64,000 nucleotides of DNA from Elizabethkingia bruuniana (GTDB taxonomy: Bacteria > Bacteroidota > Bacteroidia > Flavobacteriales > Weeksellaceae): assembly GCF_002024805.1 (NCBI RefSeq), contig NZ_CP014337.1, positions 992,001 to 1,056,000 of the forward strand. The letters run 5' to 3'. Position numbers and translations under genes: made by a program. The notes under the pieces are model-generated. The model had not been told where the DNA came from. It was given only the letters and a program-made list of their open reading frames with translations, and did not search any database. This document shows, in pieces, positions 1 through 9,779 of this stretch (positions within the stretch are counted from its first letter, which is position 1; every line of letters starts with the position of its first letter).

Positions 1-363
1 CATCCATGTCGTATAGGCTCTCACGAAATAAACATCTTCTTTTAATTTTTCGGAAAGGCTAAGACTACCATTACCTTCACCATTATTTATTGGAAATACC
101 TTTTTAGCAATTATATTTTTATTACTGTCATACAGTTCAACAAATAAGGAAGATGATATTGTGGATCGGTTATAACCGTCAAAAACAAAAGCTTTAAACC
201 ACATATTTTCTCCGGAGATGTATTTTTCTTTATCAAAAAGAAGATAAACCTTTTCCTGAGAATATTTTTGATCCAGTACTTGTATTGCCTGATCAATTTT
301 ACTTTGTGCTTTTATATTGTAAATGAAAGATAGACAGATTGAAAGTATAATTCTGTTTTTCAT
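1..363 (-). CDS. Large secreted protein with macroglobulin-like N-terminus, 3' part outside window
   Basis: An open frame runs from an ATG at 363 off the left edge, giving 121 codons without a stop. The N-terminus is a signal peptide (MKNRIILSICLSFIYNIKAQ) with a typical flavobacterial cut after an AQ pair. It continues with EKVYLLFDKEKYISGENMWF followed by a beta-rich segment ending in VYFVRAYTTWM. The pattern K-V-Y-L-x-x-D-K-x-x-Y-x-x-G-E-x-x-W-F is the start of the macroglobulin-like (MG2-type) domain in very large Bacteroidota cell-surface proteins, which often continue into a carboxypeptidase-regulatory or TonB-plug-like part. The substrate cannot be told. It lies downstream of icd on the same strand but a terminator separates them. 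Confidence 0.75.
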   Translation of the reverse strand, partial: MKNRIILSICLSFIYNIKAQSKIDQAIQVLDQKYSQEKVYLLFDKEKYISGENMWFKAFVFDGYNRSTISSSLFVELYDSNKNIIAKKVFPINNGEGNGSLSLSEKLKEDVYFVRAYTTWM

Positions 364-462
364 GCTAATAATAGATCTTGATTTTAACTTAGAAATTTAG
401 TGATTTTTCAGATATGTAGCATTAGTTTTTATTTAATATAATAAAAGCATAATCAGCAATAA

Positions 463-493
463 AAAAACCGGATACTAAAAGCATCCGGTTTAT
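463..493 (-). terminator. Rho-independent terminator of icd
   Basis: AAACCGGAT (465-473) pairs with ATCCGGTTT (483-491) around a 9-nt loop. On the minus strand the hairpin runs into a T-rich tract, just after the icd stop at 517. Confidence 0.8.
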
Positions 494-516
494 ATAAATT
501 ATATATTTATCAGGAA

Positions 517-2760
<2,244 letters not shown>

Positions 2761-2804
2761 TTATAAAAAGAGAGCCCCTCTCTATGATCTATTTTTTAGA
2801 GTAA

Positions 2805-2812
2805 CAAATTTA
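2805..2812 (-). promoter_or_regulatory. -7 box of icd promoter
   Basis: TAAATTTG on the minus strand fits the Bacteroidota -7 consensus TAnnTTTG. Predicted start is near 2800, leaving a leader of about 64 nt before icd. A TTTG 24 bp upstream could be the -33 element, but the spacing is longer than usual. Confidence 0.6.
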
Positions 2813-2892
2813 CTGTTTTTAGAATGATTTTTAGAACAAATCGCCAAAAATGAACTACTTTTATTGTGATAAAAAAATAAACTAAAAACCAA

Positions 2893-3687
2893 ATGTCTAT
2901 GAAGATAGCTGTATTAGGGACGGGAAACCTTGGACTTTCCATTATAAAGGGCATATTGAAGTCCGGTGAGAATTATCAGATTATAGCTACGAGAAGAAAC
3001 ACTCAGTCTATTGCTTTTTTGGAAAAAGACGGTATTGAAGTGACTTCAGACAATGCTTATGCAATTACACAATCGGATATTGTTATTGTGGCACTTAAGC
3101 CTTTTAATATTCTGGAAGTATTAAAAGAATACAAGCAATACTTTACACCCGACAAAATTCTTGTTTCCATGGCAACAGGAATTAGCATACAGCAAATTCA
3201 GGAATCAATAGAAAATAAAGCTGTTACTGTTATGCGGGCAATGCCGAATACAGCTTCGGATGTGGGAGAATCCTTAACTTGTTTAGTATACAATGGACAG
3301 GAAAAAGAAAAGTTAGAGAGTGTGAAAAGCCTGTTGTCTCATGTAGGTAGTGTTATACAAATCAATGAAGATCTTATGGAAGCAGCAACTGTTTTAGGAG
3401 CATGCGGAATTGCATATGTACTGAGATTTATGCGTGCAATGGTACAGGGAGGAATTCAGATTGGGTTTGATGCTAAAACGGCAGTTCAGATTGTAAATCA
3501 GACGGTAAAGGGTGCTGCAGAATTGTTGATTCAGAATCAGAATCACCCGGAAGATGAGATTGATAAAGTAACGACACCTAAAGGTTGTACAATTGTAGGA
3601 CTTAATGAGATGGAACATCAAGGGTTTAGCTCATCTCTTATTAAAGGGATAAACGCTTCTTTCCAAAAGATTGAAAAGAAGGCTTAA
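2893..3687 (+). CDS. proC: Pyrroline-5-carboxylate reductase
   Basis: Last step of proline synthesis: NAD(P)H-dependent reduction of 1-pyrroline-5-carboxylate. The 264 residues are normal family length. The Rossmann dinucleotide motif G9-x-G11-x-x-G14 (VLGTGNLGLS) is at the N-terminus, MRAMPNTASDVGES lies near residues 114-127, and the C-terminal ProC dimerization region carries VTTPKGCTIVGLNEME. Two in-frame ATGs (2893 and 2899) sit two codons apart and either could be used. A near-consensus box TACTTTTA at 2856-2863 would give a leader of about 25 nt. The gene is convergent with the DUF4442 gene, 3 bp away, and no terminator separates them. Confidence 0.95.
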   Translation: MSMKIAVLGTGNLGLSIIKGILKSGENYQIIATRRNTQSIAFLEKDGIEVTSDNAYAITQSDIVIVALKPFNILEVLKEYKQYFTPDKILVSMATGISIQQIQESIENKAVTVMRAMPNTASDVGESLTCLVYNGQEKEKLESVKSLLSHVGSVIQINEDLMEAATVLGACGIAYVLRFMRAMVQGGIQIGFDAKTAVQIVNQTVKGAAELLIQNQNHPEDEIDKVTTPKGCTIVGLNEMEHQGFSSSLIKGINASFQKIEKKA

Positions 3688-3690
3688 ATT

Positions 3691-4218
3691 TTATAGCCTA
3701 GCTTTCTCCTTTCTTTTCATTTTATAATAAGCTTTTCCTGCAATATAGATAGTTTTCTTTACTTCGCAATATACAATCGTTTTGCTTTTGTTGGTTAGTT
3801 GTGTTGTCTTTACAATTTCGATTTCGTTCACACGTTCAACTTGTTCAATTATTTGTTCAAGTTCTTCTTTTGTGTATGTAAATTCTGCATATAAATCTAT
3901 ATTTCCAGGACGCTTGAAGGATATCTGAGCAGATTTATCCCATACGACATACTGATGCCCCAATAGATTAATCAGTTGTACCATTGGGATGGGATCAACT
4001 GCTGAAAACATACTTCCACCAAATATGGTTCCCATATAGTTTCGATTTTTATAGCTGATGGGTAACTTAATTTGTACATCGAGCAAGTCAGGAGATACGG
4101 AAGTGATTCTTGCAGTACTTCTTCTGTACATAGGTGAAAGATTGAAACCCCATTTCATAAGTTTGGGTAATCCTATATATTTGGAGCCAATGACTGAAAT
4201 TTTTTGGTAGAACGACAT
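3691..4218 (-). CDS. DUF4442 (hotdog-fold, thioesterase-like) protein
   Basis: A protein of 175 residues from the chosen start MSFYQKISVIG. The core NYMGTIFGGSMFSAVDPIPM followed by VVWDKSAQISFKRPG is the DUF4442 signature. This family has the hotdog fold of PaaI/YiiD-type thioesterases; its substrate is unknown. A longer frame begins at 4260, adding 14 residues (MKAYINVFKLNIQF) that do not look like family sequence, so the inner ATG is preferred. The C-terminal tail is strongly basic (MKRKEKARL). No promoter box is obvious upstream. Confidence 0.8.
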   Translation of the reverse strand: MSFYQKISVIGSKYIGLPKLMKWGFNLSPMYRRSTARITSVSPDLLDVQIKLPISYKNRNYMGTIFGGSMFSAVDPIPMVQLINLLGHQYVVWDKSAQISFKRPGNIDLYAEFTYTKEELEQIIEQVERVNEIEIVKTTQLTNKSKTIVYCEVKKTIYIAGKAYYKMKRKEKARL

Positions 4219-4551
4219 AAACTGAATATTTAGTTTAAAAACATTTATATATGCTTTCAAATCAGGCAGACTACTAATCGTTTTATACAGTTGAATTTGT
4301 ATGTTTGGTATTCCTGCATTTAAAAGTTAGATAAAATAATGTAAAATATTCCATATATTATTGAATTTCAGTGACAAATAGAATGTCTGGCATATTAAGC
4401 TTCCAAAAGAAAAGCCTGTACTTTAAGAATAAATCTTATGTTTTTTTTATTCGTTTCTCTTGTACTGAAATTTATGATAAATTTAAAATGAACTATCAGT
4501 AGAAATTTAGAAGAATTCTGTATTTTTATCTGAAATTAAATAGACAAAATA

Positions 4552-5049
4552 ATGGCAAACATTACACTAAAAGGAAATGCGATTTCTACAGTAGGAAATC
4601 TTCCGAATATTGGAGAACAATTAAAAGACTTTACACTGGTAAATGCAGATCTGTCTGAGAAAACTTTGGCAGATTACAAAGGAAAGAAAGTAGTATTAAA
4701 TATTTTCCCAAGTATTGATACTGGTGTTTGTGCAGCTTCTGCAAGAAAATTCAATCAGGAAGCTTCTAACTTAGACAACACAGTAGTAGTAAATGTTTCT
4801 AAAGATTTACCTTTCGCATTAGGCAGATTTTGTGCAGCAGAAGGATTAAACAATGTAGATACATTATCTGATTTCAGAGGGCATTTTGGAGATGATTATG
4901 GTGTGACTTTAGCAGATTCTCCATTACAAGGTTTATTAAGCCGTGCAGTTGTAGTAGCAGATGAGAACGGAAACGTAGTTTATACAGAACAGGTTCCGGA
5001 AATTGCTCAGGAGCCAAACTATGATGCTGCTCTTGCTGCTTTGAAATAA
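4552..5049 (+). CDS. tpx: Thiol peroxidase (atypical 2-Cys peroxiredoxin)
   Basis: Reduces hydrogen peroxide and alkyl hydroperoxides with thioredoxin as reductant. At 165 residues it is the normal Tpx length. The peroxidatic cysteine is Cys60 in [16 protein letters not shown] and the resolving cysteine is Cys94 in [10 protein letters not shown], the same spacing as E. coli Tpx (61/95). Monocistronic: 290 bp of mostly featureless AT-rich DNA lies upstream, with a weak TATTTTTA box at 4521-4528, and a strong terminator follows. Confidence 0.97.
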   Translation: MANITLKGNAISTVGNLPNIGEQLKDFTLVNADLSEKTLADYKGKKVVLNIFPSIDTGVCAASARKFNQEASNLDNTVVVNVSKDLPFALGRFCAAEGLNNVDTLSDFRGHFGDDYGVTLADSPLQGLLSRAVVVADENGNVVYTEQVPEIAQEPNYDAALAALK

Positions 5050-5068
5050 TTAAAGGCAAAAAATTATA

Positions 5069-5108
5069 AAAAACGACTTCGTAATTCTTTTTCGGAGTCG
5101 TTTTTTTT
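5069..5108 (+). terminator. Rho-independent terminator of tpx
   Basis: AAAACGACT pairs with AGTCGTTTT, with a T run at 5099-5108. The hairpin ends 11 bp before the next start codon. Confidence 0.85.
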
Positions 5109-5119
5109 ATCTTAGAGGT

Positions 5120-6331
5120 ATGAAACGTTCAGGAACTGCAGATTTACCATTACACTACGGAAAAGTTCCCGCCTGGTTATACGAGCGGATGTCTGCGCTT
5201 GGACTTTCTATAGTAGAAGTTATACTCGCCGATTATGGTAAAGAAGAAGTTGTAAGGCGATTATCCGATCCTTTCTGGTTTCAAAGTTTTGGAGCAGTAT
5301 TAGGAATGGACTGGCATTCCTCGGGTATTACAACATCTGTAATGGGAGCTTTGAAAAGAGCCATTAATCCGAATTCTCAGAGTCTGGGAATCTTTATTTG
5401 TGGTGGAAAAGGAAAATATTCCAGGGATACCCCACAGGAACTTCTTTATATTGCGGATAAAACCGGACTTAACGGAACAGAGCTTGTAAAAGCAAGTAAA
5501 TTATCTGCAAAAGTAGATAATACAGCTATTCAGGATGGCTATCAGCTATACCAGCATAATTTTGTTGTTACAGATAATGGTAACTGGTGTGTAATTCAGC
5601 AAGGACTTAACGATGCCGATGGAACAGCAAGGCGCTACCACTGGTTATCCGAAAATCTTACTTCTTTTATAGATGAGCCGCATACTGGGATAAATGGTAT
5701 TTCCAAAGGAACAATTCTGAATCTTACGGCTAATGAAGCGTCGGATAACAGAAAAGGAATTCTTGATATTTCTCATACAGATTCGGCCAAAATTATGCAG
5801 GATTTTGCCCGATTGATTCTGCCTGAACATCATGATGTAAGAGCTACGGATGTAGATCTTAAACGACTGGGAGCCTTGCTTTATATCACAAGAGAGCAAC
5901 AGCCACAAAACTTTGAAGACCTTCTTATGCTGGAAGGGGTAGGGCCCCGTACCATGCAGTCGCTGGCATTGGTTAGTGAAGTTATTCATGGTGCTCCTTC
6001 ACGTTTCAAAGATCCTGCCCGTTTTTCATTTGCACATGGTGGTAAAGACGGACACCCGTTTCCTGTTCCTATAAAAATTTATGATGAGAGCATTCAGATT
6101 CTCCAGAAAGGGATAGAAAAATCTAAACTGGGAAATTCTGATAAGCTGAATTCAATTAACAAGCTGCATCAGATTGTACTGAATGCAGAAAAAAACTTCA
6201 CACCCAATTTTGATATTCAGCAGGTGATAGAAGAAGAAAGAGCCGTTTCATGGCAATACGGAGGAAAGTCGACAATGGGAGATGCTAAGAAACCGGATAA
6301 ACCAAATGAAATACAATTATCATTATTTTAA
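5120..6331 (+). CDS. DUF763 domain protein
   Basis: A full-length DUF763 protein of 403 residues. The N-terminus MKRSGTADLPLHYGKVPAWL with the following GMDWHSSGITTSVMGALK is the family hallmark. Residues about 270-290 (LEGVGPRTMQSLALVSEVI) look like a helix-hairpin-helix DNA-binding motif, followed by HGGKDGHPFPVP. DUF763 is best known from archaea and scattered bacteria and has no established biochemical function; a nucleic-acid role is inferred only from the hairpin. The C-terminus ends in KPNEIQLSLF, which resembles the beta-clamp-binding motif QLSLF and would fit a DNA transaction. The next gene follows after 11 bp. Confidence 0.85.
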   Translation: MKRSGTADLPLHYGKVPAWLYERMSALGLSIVEVILADYGKEEVVRRLSDPFWFQSFGAVLGMDWHSSGITTSVMGALKRAINPNSQSLGIFICGGKGKYSRDTPQELLYIADKTGLNGTELVKASKLSAKVDNTAIQDGYQLYQHNFVVTDNGNWCVIQQGLNDADGTARRYHWLSENLTSFIDEPHTGINGISKGTILNLTANEASDNRKGILDISHTDSAKIMQDFARLILPEHHDVRATDVDLKRLGALLYITREQQPQNFEDLLMLEGVGPRTMQSLALVSEVIHGAPSRFKDPARFSFAHGGKDGHPFPVPIKIYDESIQILQKGIEKSKLGNSDKLNSINKLHQIVLNAEKNFTPNFDIQQVIEEERAVSWQYGGKSTMGDAKKPDKPNEIQLSLF

Positions 6332-6342
6332 ATAATACTGTT

Positions 6343-6729
6343 ATGAAAGCAGAAGCCATTATTCCTGTTTTACGAATGTTTGATTATCAGAAAGCAAAAG
6401 AATTTTATGTAGACTGGCTTGGTTTTGAGATTCTGTGGGAGCATACATTCGAAGAGAATTTTCCTGTATATATGGAAATACAGAGAGCCAATATTAAATT
6501 TCATCTCAGTGAACATCATGGTGATGGCACCCCCGGAACCCATATATTTATCTGGTGTGACGGAATAGAAGATTTTCATAAAGAACTCTCTGCAAAAGAC
6601 TATAAATACAATAAACCCGGGCTGCAAGAAACATTTTACGAAGCATTATCTTTTACAGTAACTGATCCTTTCGGAAATAATATTATCTTTAATCAAAAAC
6701 TGGAAAGAAATTATGAATCCGATTTATAA
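6343..6729 (+). CDS. Glyoxalase/bleomycin-resistance (VOC) family protein
   Basis: At 128 residues this is a single VOC unit pair of the kind seen in bleomycin-binding proteins: IPVLRMFDYQKAKEFYVDWL at the N-terminus, FHLSEHHGDGTPGTHIFIWC in the middle and SFTVTDPFGNNIIFNQ at the C-terminus. BLMA-type proteins share the TDPFGN end. Whether it binds a drug or is a metal enzyme cannot be decided. Its 3' end overlaps the start of the Crp/Fnr gene by 17 bp, so the two are probably co-translated. Confidence 0.85.
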   Translation: MKAEAIIPVLRMFDYQKAKEFYVDWLGFEILWEHTFEENFPVYMEIQRANIKFHLSEHHGDGTPGTHIFIWCDGIEDFHKELSAKDYKYNKPGLQETFYEALSFTVTDPFGNNIIFNQKLERNYESDL

Positions 6730-7300
6730 AGAGGTATATCAACATTTTCTCTTGTCCGATGAAGATATAATACAAATTGCAGAGAAGCACCTGAAAACTG
6801 AAATAGAAAAGGGTAAAATATTTCTGCATGAAGGTGAGACCGCCAATGAATATTATTTGCTTGAAAGCGGATTGGTTCGAGCTTTCGTATATGATTATGA
6901 TAATAACGAAATCACGACTGAGTTTTTTACAAAAGGAGATATTGTAATTGTTCCGGCTTCACTTTTTCAAAGGACTCCTTCACAGGAAAATCTTCAGGCT
7001 GTTACAGATTGTACATTACTGAAAATAGAGTTCGATGATTTTCAGCATATTTATCATACTATTCCCGGATTTAGTGAATGGGGGCGTCTTTGGTTCAGTT
7101 ATCAGGTTTTTTCCATGAAACAACGTTCTCTGGATATGGTTACACTATCAGCAACCAAACGTTATCTGAATCTAATGGAACAAAAACCGGATGTAGTAAG
7201 ATTTGCTCCCCTGAAACAGATTGCATCTTATCTCGGTGTAACAGATACTTCTCTTAGCAGAATCCGAAAAGAATTGGTTTCTCATAAAAAAGAATATTAA
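6713..7300 (+). CDS. Crp/Fnr family transcriptional regulator
   Basis: A 195-residue regulator. Residues about 15-125 form the cyclic-nucleotide-binding-like beta-roll (IFLHEGETANEYYLLESGLV, TEFFTKGDIVIVPASLF). The C-terminal winged helix contains PLKQIASYLGVTDTSLSRIRKE. No Cys cluster for an iron-sulfur centre is present, so redox sensing of the Fnr type is unlikely; the effector is unknown. A strong terminator follows. The palindrome TTGCC-N4-GGCAA in front of the next gene has the half-site spacing used by this family, suggesting a local target. Confidence 0.9.
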   Translation: MNPIYKEVYQHFLLSDEDIIQIAEKHLKTEIEKGKIFLHEGETANEYYLLESGLVRAFVYDYDNNEITTEFFTKGDIVIVPASLFQRTPSQENLQAVTDCTLLKIEFDDFQHIYHTIPGFSEWGRLWFSYQVFSMKQRSLDMVTLSATKRYLNLMEQKPDVVRFAPLKQIASYLGVTDTSLSRIRKELVSHKKEY

Positions 7301-7340
7301 AATAATAGCATGGACATTTTGTTCATGCTATTATTTTTTC
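7301..7340 (+). terminator. Terminator after the Crp/Fnr gene
   Basis: A 15-bp stem (7301-7315 with 7321-7335, one G-T pair) around loop ATTTT, followed by T residues. Confidence 0.85.
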
Positions 7341-7398
7341 AGCAGCTAAAAAAGCTATTCAGTATAAGCTAAAAAATAGATAAACGACTTTTATTTTT

Positions 7399-7414
7399 CT
7401 TGCCCTATGGCAAG
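7399..7414. promoter_or_regulatory. Putative Crp/Fnr-type operator
   Basis: CTTGCCCTATGGCAAG is a perfect 6-bp inverted repeat with a 4-bp spacer (TTGCC-N4-GGCAA inside it). It has the geometry of Fnr/Crp sites (TTGAT-N4-ATCAA) and is centred about 31 bp upstream of a TAATTTTG -7 box. The gene just upstream encodes a Crp/Fnr protein. Binding is inferred from geometry and position only. Confidence 0.5.
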
Positions 7415-7436
7415 TCCATATTATATCATTCACTCT

Positions 7437-7444
7437 TAATTTTG
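7437..7444 (+). promoter_or_regulatory. -7 box upstream of the DinB-like gene
   Basis: TAATTTTG is a perfect TAnnTTTG match. The predicted start near 7449 gives a leader of about 40 nt before 7489. It would drive the 7489-9248 block. Confidence 0.6.
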
Positions 7445-7488
7445 ATAAAGAAATGAGATAGTTTAAAACCGACTTAAAACAATTACAA

Positions 7489-8013
7489 ATGAATGCACCA
7501 AAATCATTAAAATTAGAAGTCATCATTCCTGCCTACAGAATGCATACTCAGACCTTTCTGAATGTTCTGGACGGAATTACAGAAGAAGATGCACTGAAAA
7601 GAATTGACGGACGAACCAACCATATCATCTGGATGGCCGGAAATTATGTAAATGTTCGCTATGCTATCGCTCATATACTGGGAGAAGCAACAGAAGATCC
7701 TTATCAGGATTTATTTTTTATGGGAAAGGCACTGGATGAAAGCTTTTCTTATCCTTCTCTGAAAGAACTGAAAGACAGCTTTCATGCTGTTTCTCCTAAA
7801 GCCTATCAGAAGCTTTTAGAAGCTACTGATGAACAACTATCTGAAATGTTTCCTATTAATATGAATATCCCCTTCATTAAAGAAGATAAACTCAATTTTA
7901 TAGGAATGTGTATTGGGCGTCAGGATTATCTCTGTGGGCAAATGGGATTGATGCGGCGTTTGCTGGATTATCCCGGAATGAAATATGACACCGATAATAA
8001 TATTCTGTATTAA
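7489..8013 (+). CDS. DinB-like four-helix-bundle protein lacking usual metal ligands
   Basis: 174 residues with a DinB-type layout: a first helix with NVLDGITEEDAL, then RTNHIIWMAGNYVNVRYAIA, and a C-terminal helix GRQDYLCGQMGLMRRLLDY. DinB/YfiT proteins bind divalent metal with three histidines, two of them in a late H-x3-H before the GQ-x-G-LLRR segment. Here those positions read R and L, and only His45 is in a typical place, so the metal site seems lost. Family members are often thiol-S-transferases or damage-inducible proteins; the function here is unknown. It is followed after 2 bp by the hydrolase gene. Confidence 0.75.
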   Translation: MNAPKSLKLEVIIPAYRMHTQTFLNVLDGITEEDALKRIDGRTNHIIWMAGNYVNVRYAIAHILGEATEDPYQDLFFMGKALDESFSYPSLKELKDSFHAVSPKAYQKLLEATDEQLSEMFPINMNIPFIKEDKLNFIGMCIGRQDYLCGQMGLMRRLLDYPGMKYDTDNNILY

Positions 8014-8015
8014 AT

Positions 8016-8789
8016 ATGGAACCGCATAAAGCCGGATATCTTGATATCAATGGCATTCAGCTATACCACGAAATATACGGAGAGGGAAAACCTGTAGTAT
8101 TAGTTCATGGCGGTGGATCTTCTATAAGATTAAATTTTCAGGAAGTCATTAACAGATTGCATCATCATTTTATGCTTATCGGAATTGACTTGCAGAATCA
8201 TGGAAAATCTGATCACAGAGAAATCTCTGAAACTTTTGAACAGGACGCAAAAGATATTGTAGCTGTATTGGATAAACTGAATATTGAAAAAGCCTCATTT
8301 TTTGGTTTCAGCAATGGTGCAACAAGTATTATGAAGATTGCAGAACTCTTCCCTGAAAAAGTTTACAAACTAATTGCTGCTTCCGGACTTTATAAAAGAA
8401 AAGGGATGGTAGACGGTTTTTTTGAGGGAATGCAAAATGCAGCAATAGAAATAATGCCCGATTATCTCAAAGAAAATTTTCTAAAACTGACACCGGATGA
8501 AGATAAGCTTTACAATATGTTCCAGAAAGACAGCCAGAGGATGATAAACTTTGAAGACTGGGAAAACAAAACATTACAGAATATTAAAAATCCTGTATTT
8601 CTTATATATGGAGATCGGGACGCTATAAAAGTATCTCATGCAGCAGAGCTCCATACCCTGTTTCCCGATTCAAGATTACTGATACTTCCTTCAGGGCATG
8701 GTACCTATATGATGGCAGATGAGCATGGCCACACCAATAACAGAACAATAGATTTTACAATTCTGAAAGTCAAAAATTTTTTACAATAA
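8016..8789 (+). CDS. Alpha/beta-fold hydrolase
   Basis: 257 residues with the full alpha/beta-hydrolase set: oxyanion motif HGGGSS near residue 31, nucleophile elbow GFSNGA with Ser99, acid Asp202 in YGDRDAIK and His228 in SGHGTYM. The substrate is unknown; the cap region (residues about 125-180) is short and helical. No signal peptide, so cytosolic. It starts 2 bp after the DinB-like gene and is followed after 18 bp by a VOC gene, pointing to one operon. Confidence 0.9.
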   Translation: MEPHKAGYLDINGIQLYHEIYGEGKPVVLVHGGGSSIRLNFQEVINRLHHHFMLIGIDLQNHGKSDHREISETFEQDAKDIVAVLDKLNIEKASFFGFSNGATSIMKIAELFPEKVYKLIAASGLYKRKGMVDGFFEGMQNAAIEIMPDYLKENFLKLTPDEDKLYNMFQKDSQRMINFEDWENKTLQNIKNPVFLIYGDRDAIKVSHAAELHTLFPDSRLLILPSGHGTYMMADEHGHTNNRTIDFTILKVKNFLQ

Positions 8790-8807
8790 CCTTTAAATTT
8801 TACTATT

Positions 8808-9248
8808 ATGCCTAAATTAAATCCATACCTCAATTTTGATGGTAAAGCAGAAGAAGCTTTTAATTTTTACAAATCTGTTTTCGGAGGAGAGTTCCTTGGT
8901 GATATCCACAAAATGGGAAATGCTCCCGGTACCGAAAACTTATCCGAAGAAGCTAAAAACAGAGTAATGCACATCGCTTTGCCAATAGGTAGCGATTTAC
9001 TAATGGCTTCCGATATTGTTCCGGAATTTGGACAAAGCCTTCAGTTAGGAAATAACAATTATGTTTCCATCTTTCCGGAATCCAGAGAAGAAGCTGATAA
9101 ACTCTTTAAAGGTCTTTCGGATGGAGGAACTATAGAAATGCCTTTGGAAGACCAATTCTGGGGAGATTATTTTGGCTGTTTTACAGATAAATATGATGTA
9201 AAATGGATGATTAACTATAGTGGTGATAAAGGCTACGAAAACAAATAA
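8808..9248 (+). CDS. PhnB-like VOC family protein
   Basis: 146 residues. LNPYLNFDGKAEEAFNFYKS followed by GGEFLGDIHKMG and the end DQFWGDYFGCFTDKYDVKWM are typical of the PhnB/YjdN branch of the VOC superfamily (annotated in databases as 3-demethylubiquinone-9 3-methyltransferase-like). Catalytic function in this branch is largely unproven. It is the last gene before a strong hairpin, so the 7489-9248 genes form one probable transcript. Confidence 0.88.
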   Translation: MPKLNPYLNFDGKAEEAFNFYKSVFGGEFLGDIHKMGNAPGTENLSEEAKNRVMHIALPIGSDLLMASDIVPEFGQSLQLGNNNYVSIFPESREEADKLFKGLSDGGTIEMPLEDQFWGDYFGCFTDKYDVKWMINYSGDKGYENK

Positions 9249-9253
9249 TAAAT

Positions 9254-9286
9254 AACCTTATCAGGGTTCCAAACCCTGATAAGGTT
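9254..9286 (+). terminator. Perfect 15-bp hairpin, terminator or dispersed repeat
   Basis: AACCTTATCAGGGTT (9254-9268) is repeated exactly inverted at 9272-9286 with a 3-nt loop. It lacks a long T run, so it may be a mobile intergenic palindrome that also acts as a bidirectional terminator. Confidence 0.65.
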
Positions 9287-9357
9287 TAATCTGTAAAATC
9301 ACAGTTGAGATACTAGTCAATTTCATTATTTTAGACAAACTAATTAATTTAAATATT

Positions 9358-9768
9358 ATGGAACAAATTACAATAGAAACAACCGTAAATGCTCCTTTAG
9401 GCAAGGTTTGGGATTATTTTAATCAGCCTGAACATATTACCCAGTGGAATTTTGCCCACGAAAGTTGGTTTTGCCCCTCCTCTGAAAATGACCTTAGAGT
9501 AGGTGGGAAATTCAATAACAGAATGGAAGCAAGAGATGGAAGTTTTGGATTTAATTTTGAAGGAACCTATGATGAGGTAGTTCCTCAGCAACTTATTAAA
9601 TACCATATGCCGGATGGACGAAAAGTTTCCACAACTTTTGAAGCGGTAGAAGATGGGACAAAAATTACGACGGCTTTCGATCCCGAAGCAGAAAACCCTG
9701 TCGAAATGCAAAAAGACGGATGGAATGCAATCTTAGGTAGCTTTAGCCAGTACACAGAAACACACTAA
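9358..9768 (+). CDS. SRPBCC (AHSA1-like START) family protein
   Basis: 136 residues starting with the family motif ITIETTVNAPLGKVWDYFNQ. NNRMEARDGSFGFNFEGTYD and the C-terminal EMQKDGWNAILGSF are typical of the Aha1-C-terminal-like SRPBCC group, which forms a hydrophobic ligand-binding cup. Ligand and role are unknown; many are small-molecule binders or stress proteins. First gene of a five-gene run ending at 12013. Confidence 0.9.
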   Translation: MEQITIETTVNAPLGKVWDYFNQPEHITQWNFAHESWFCPSSENDLRVGGKFNNRMEARDGSFGFNFEGTYDEVVPQQLIKYHMPDGRKVSTTFEAVEDGTKITTAFDPEAENPVEMQKDGWNAILGSFSQYTETH

Positions 9769-9779
9769 AAAATAAAGAA

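Noticed and set aside
4383-4502. 39-residue plus-strand open frame in the tpx upstream region
   Set aside because: AT-rich composition, no promoter or ribosome-binding evidence, no recognisable protein features.
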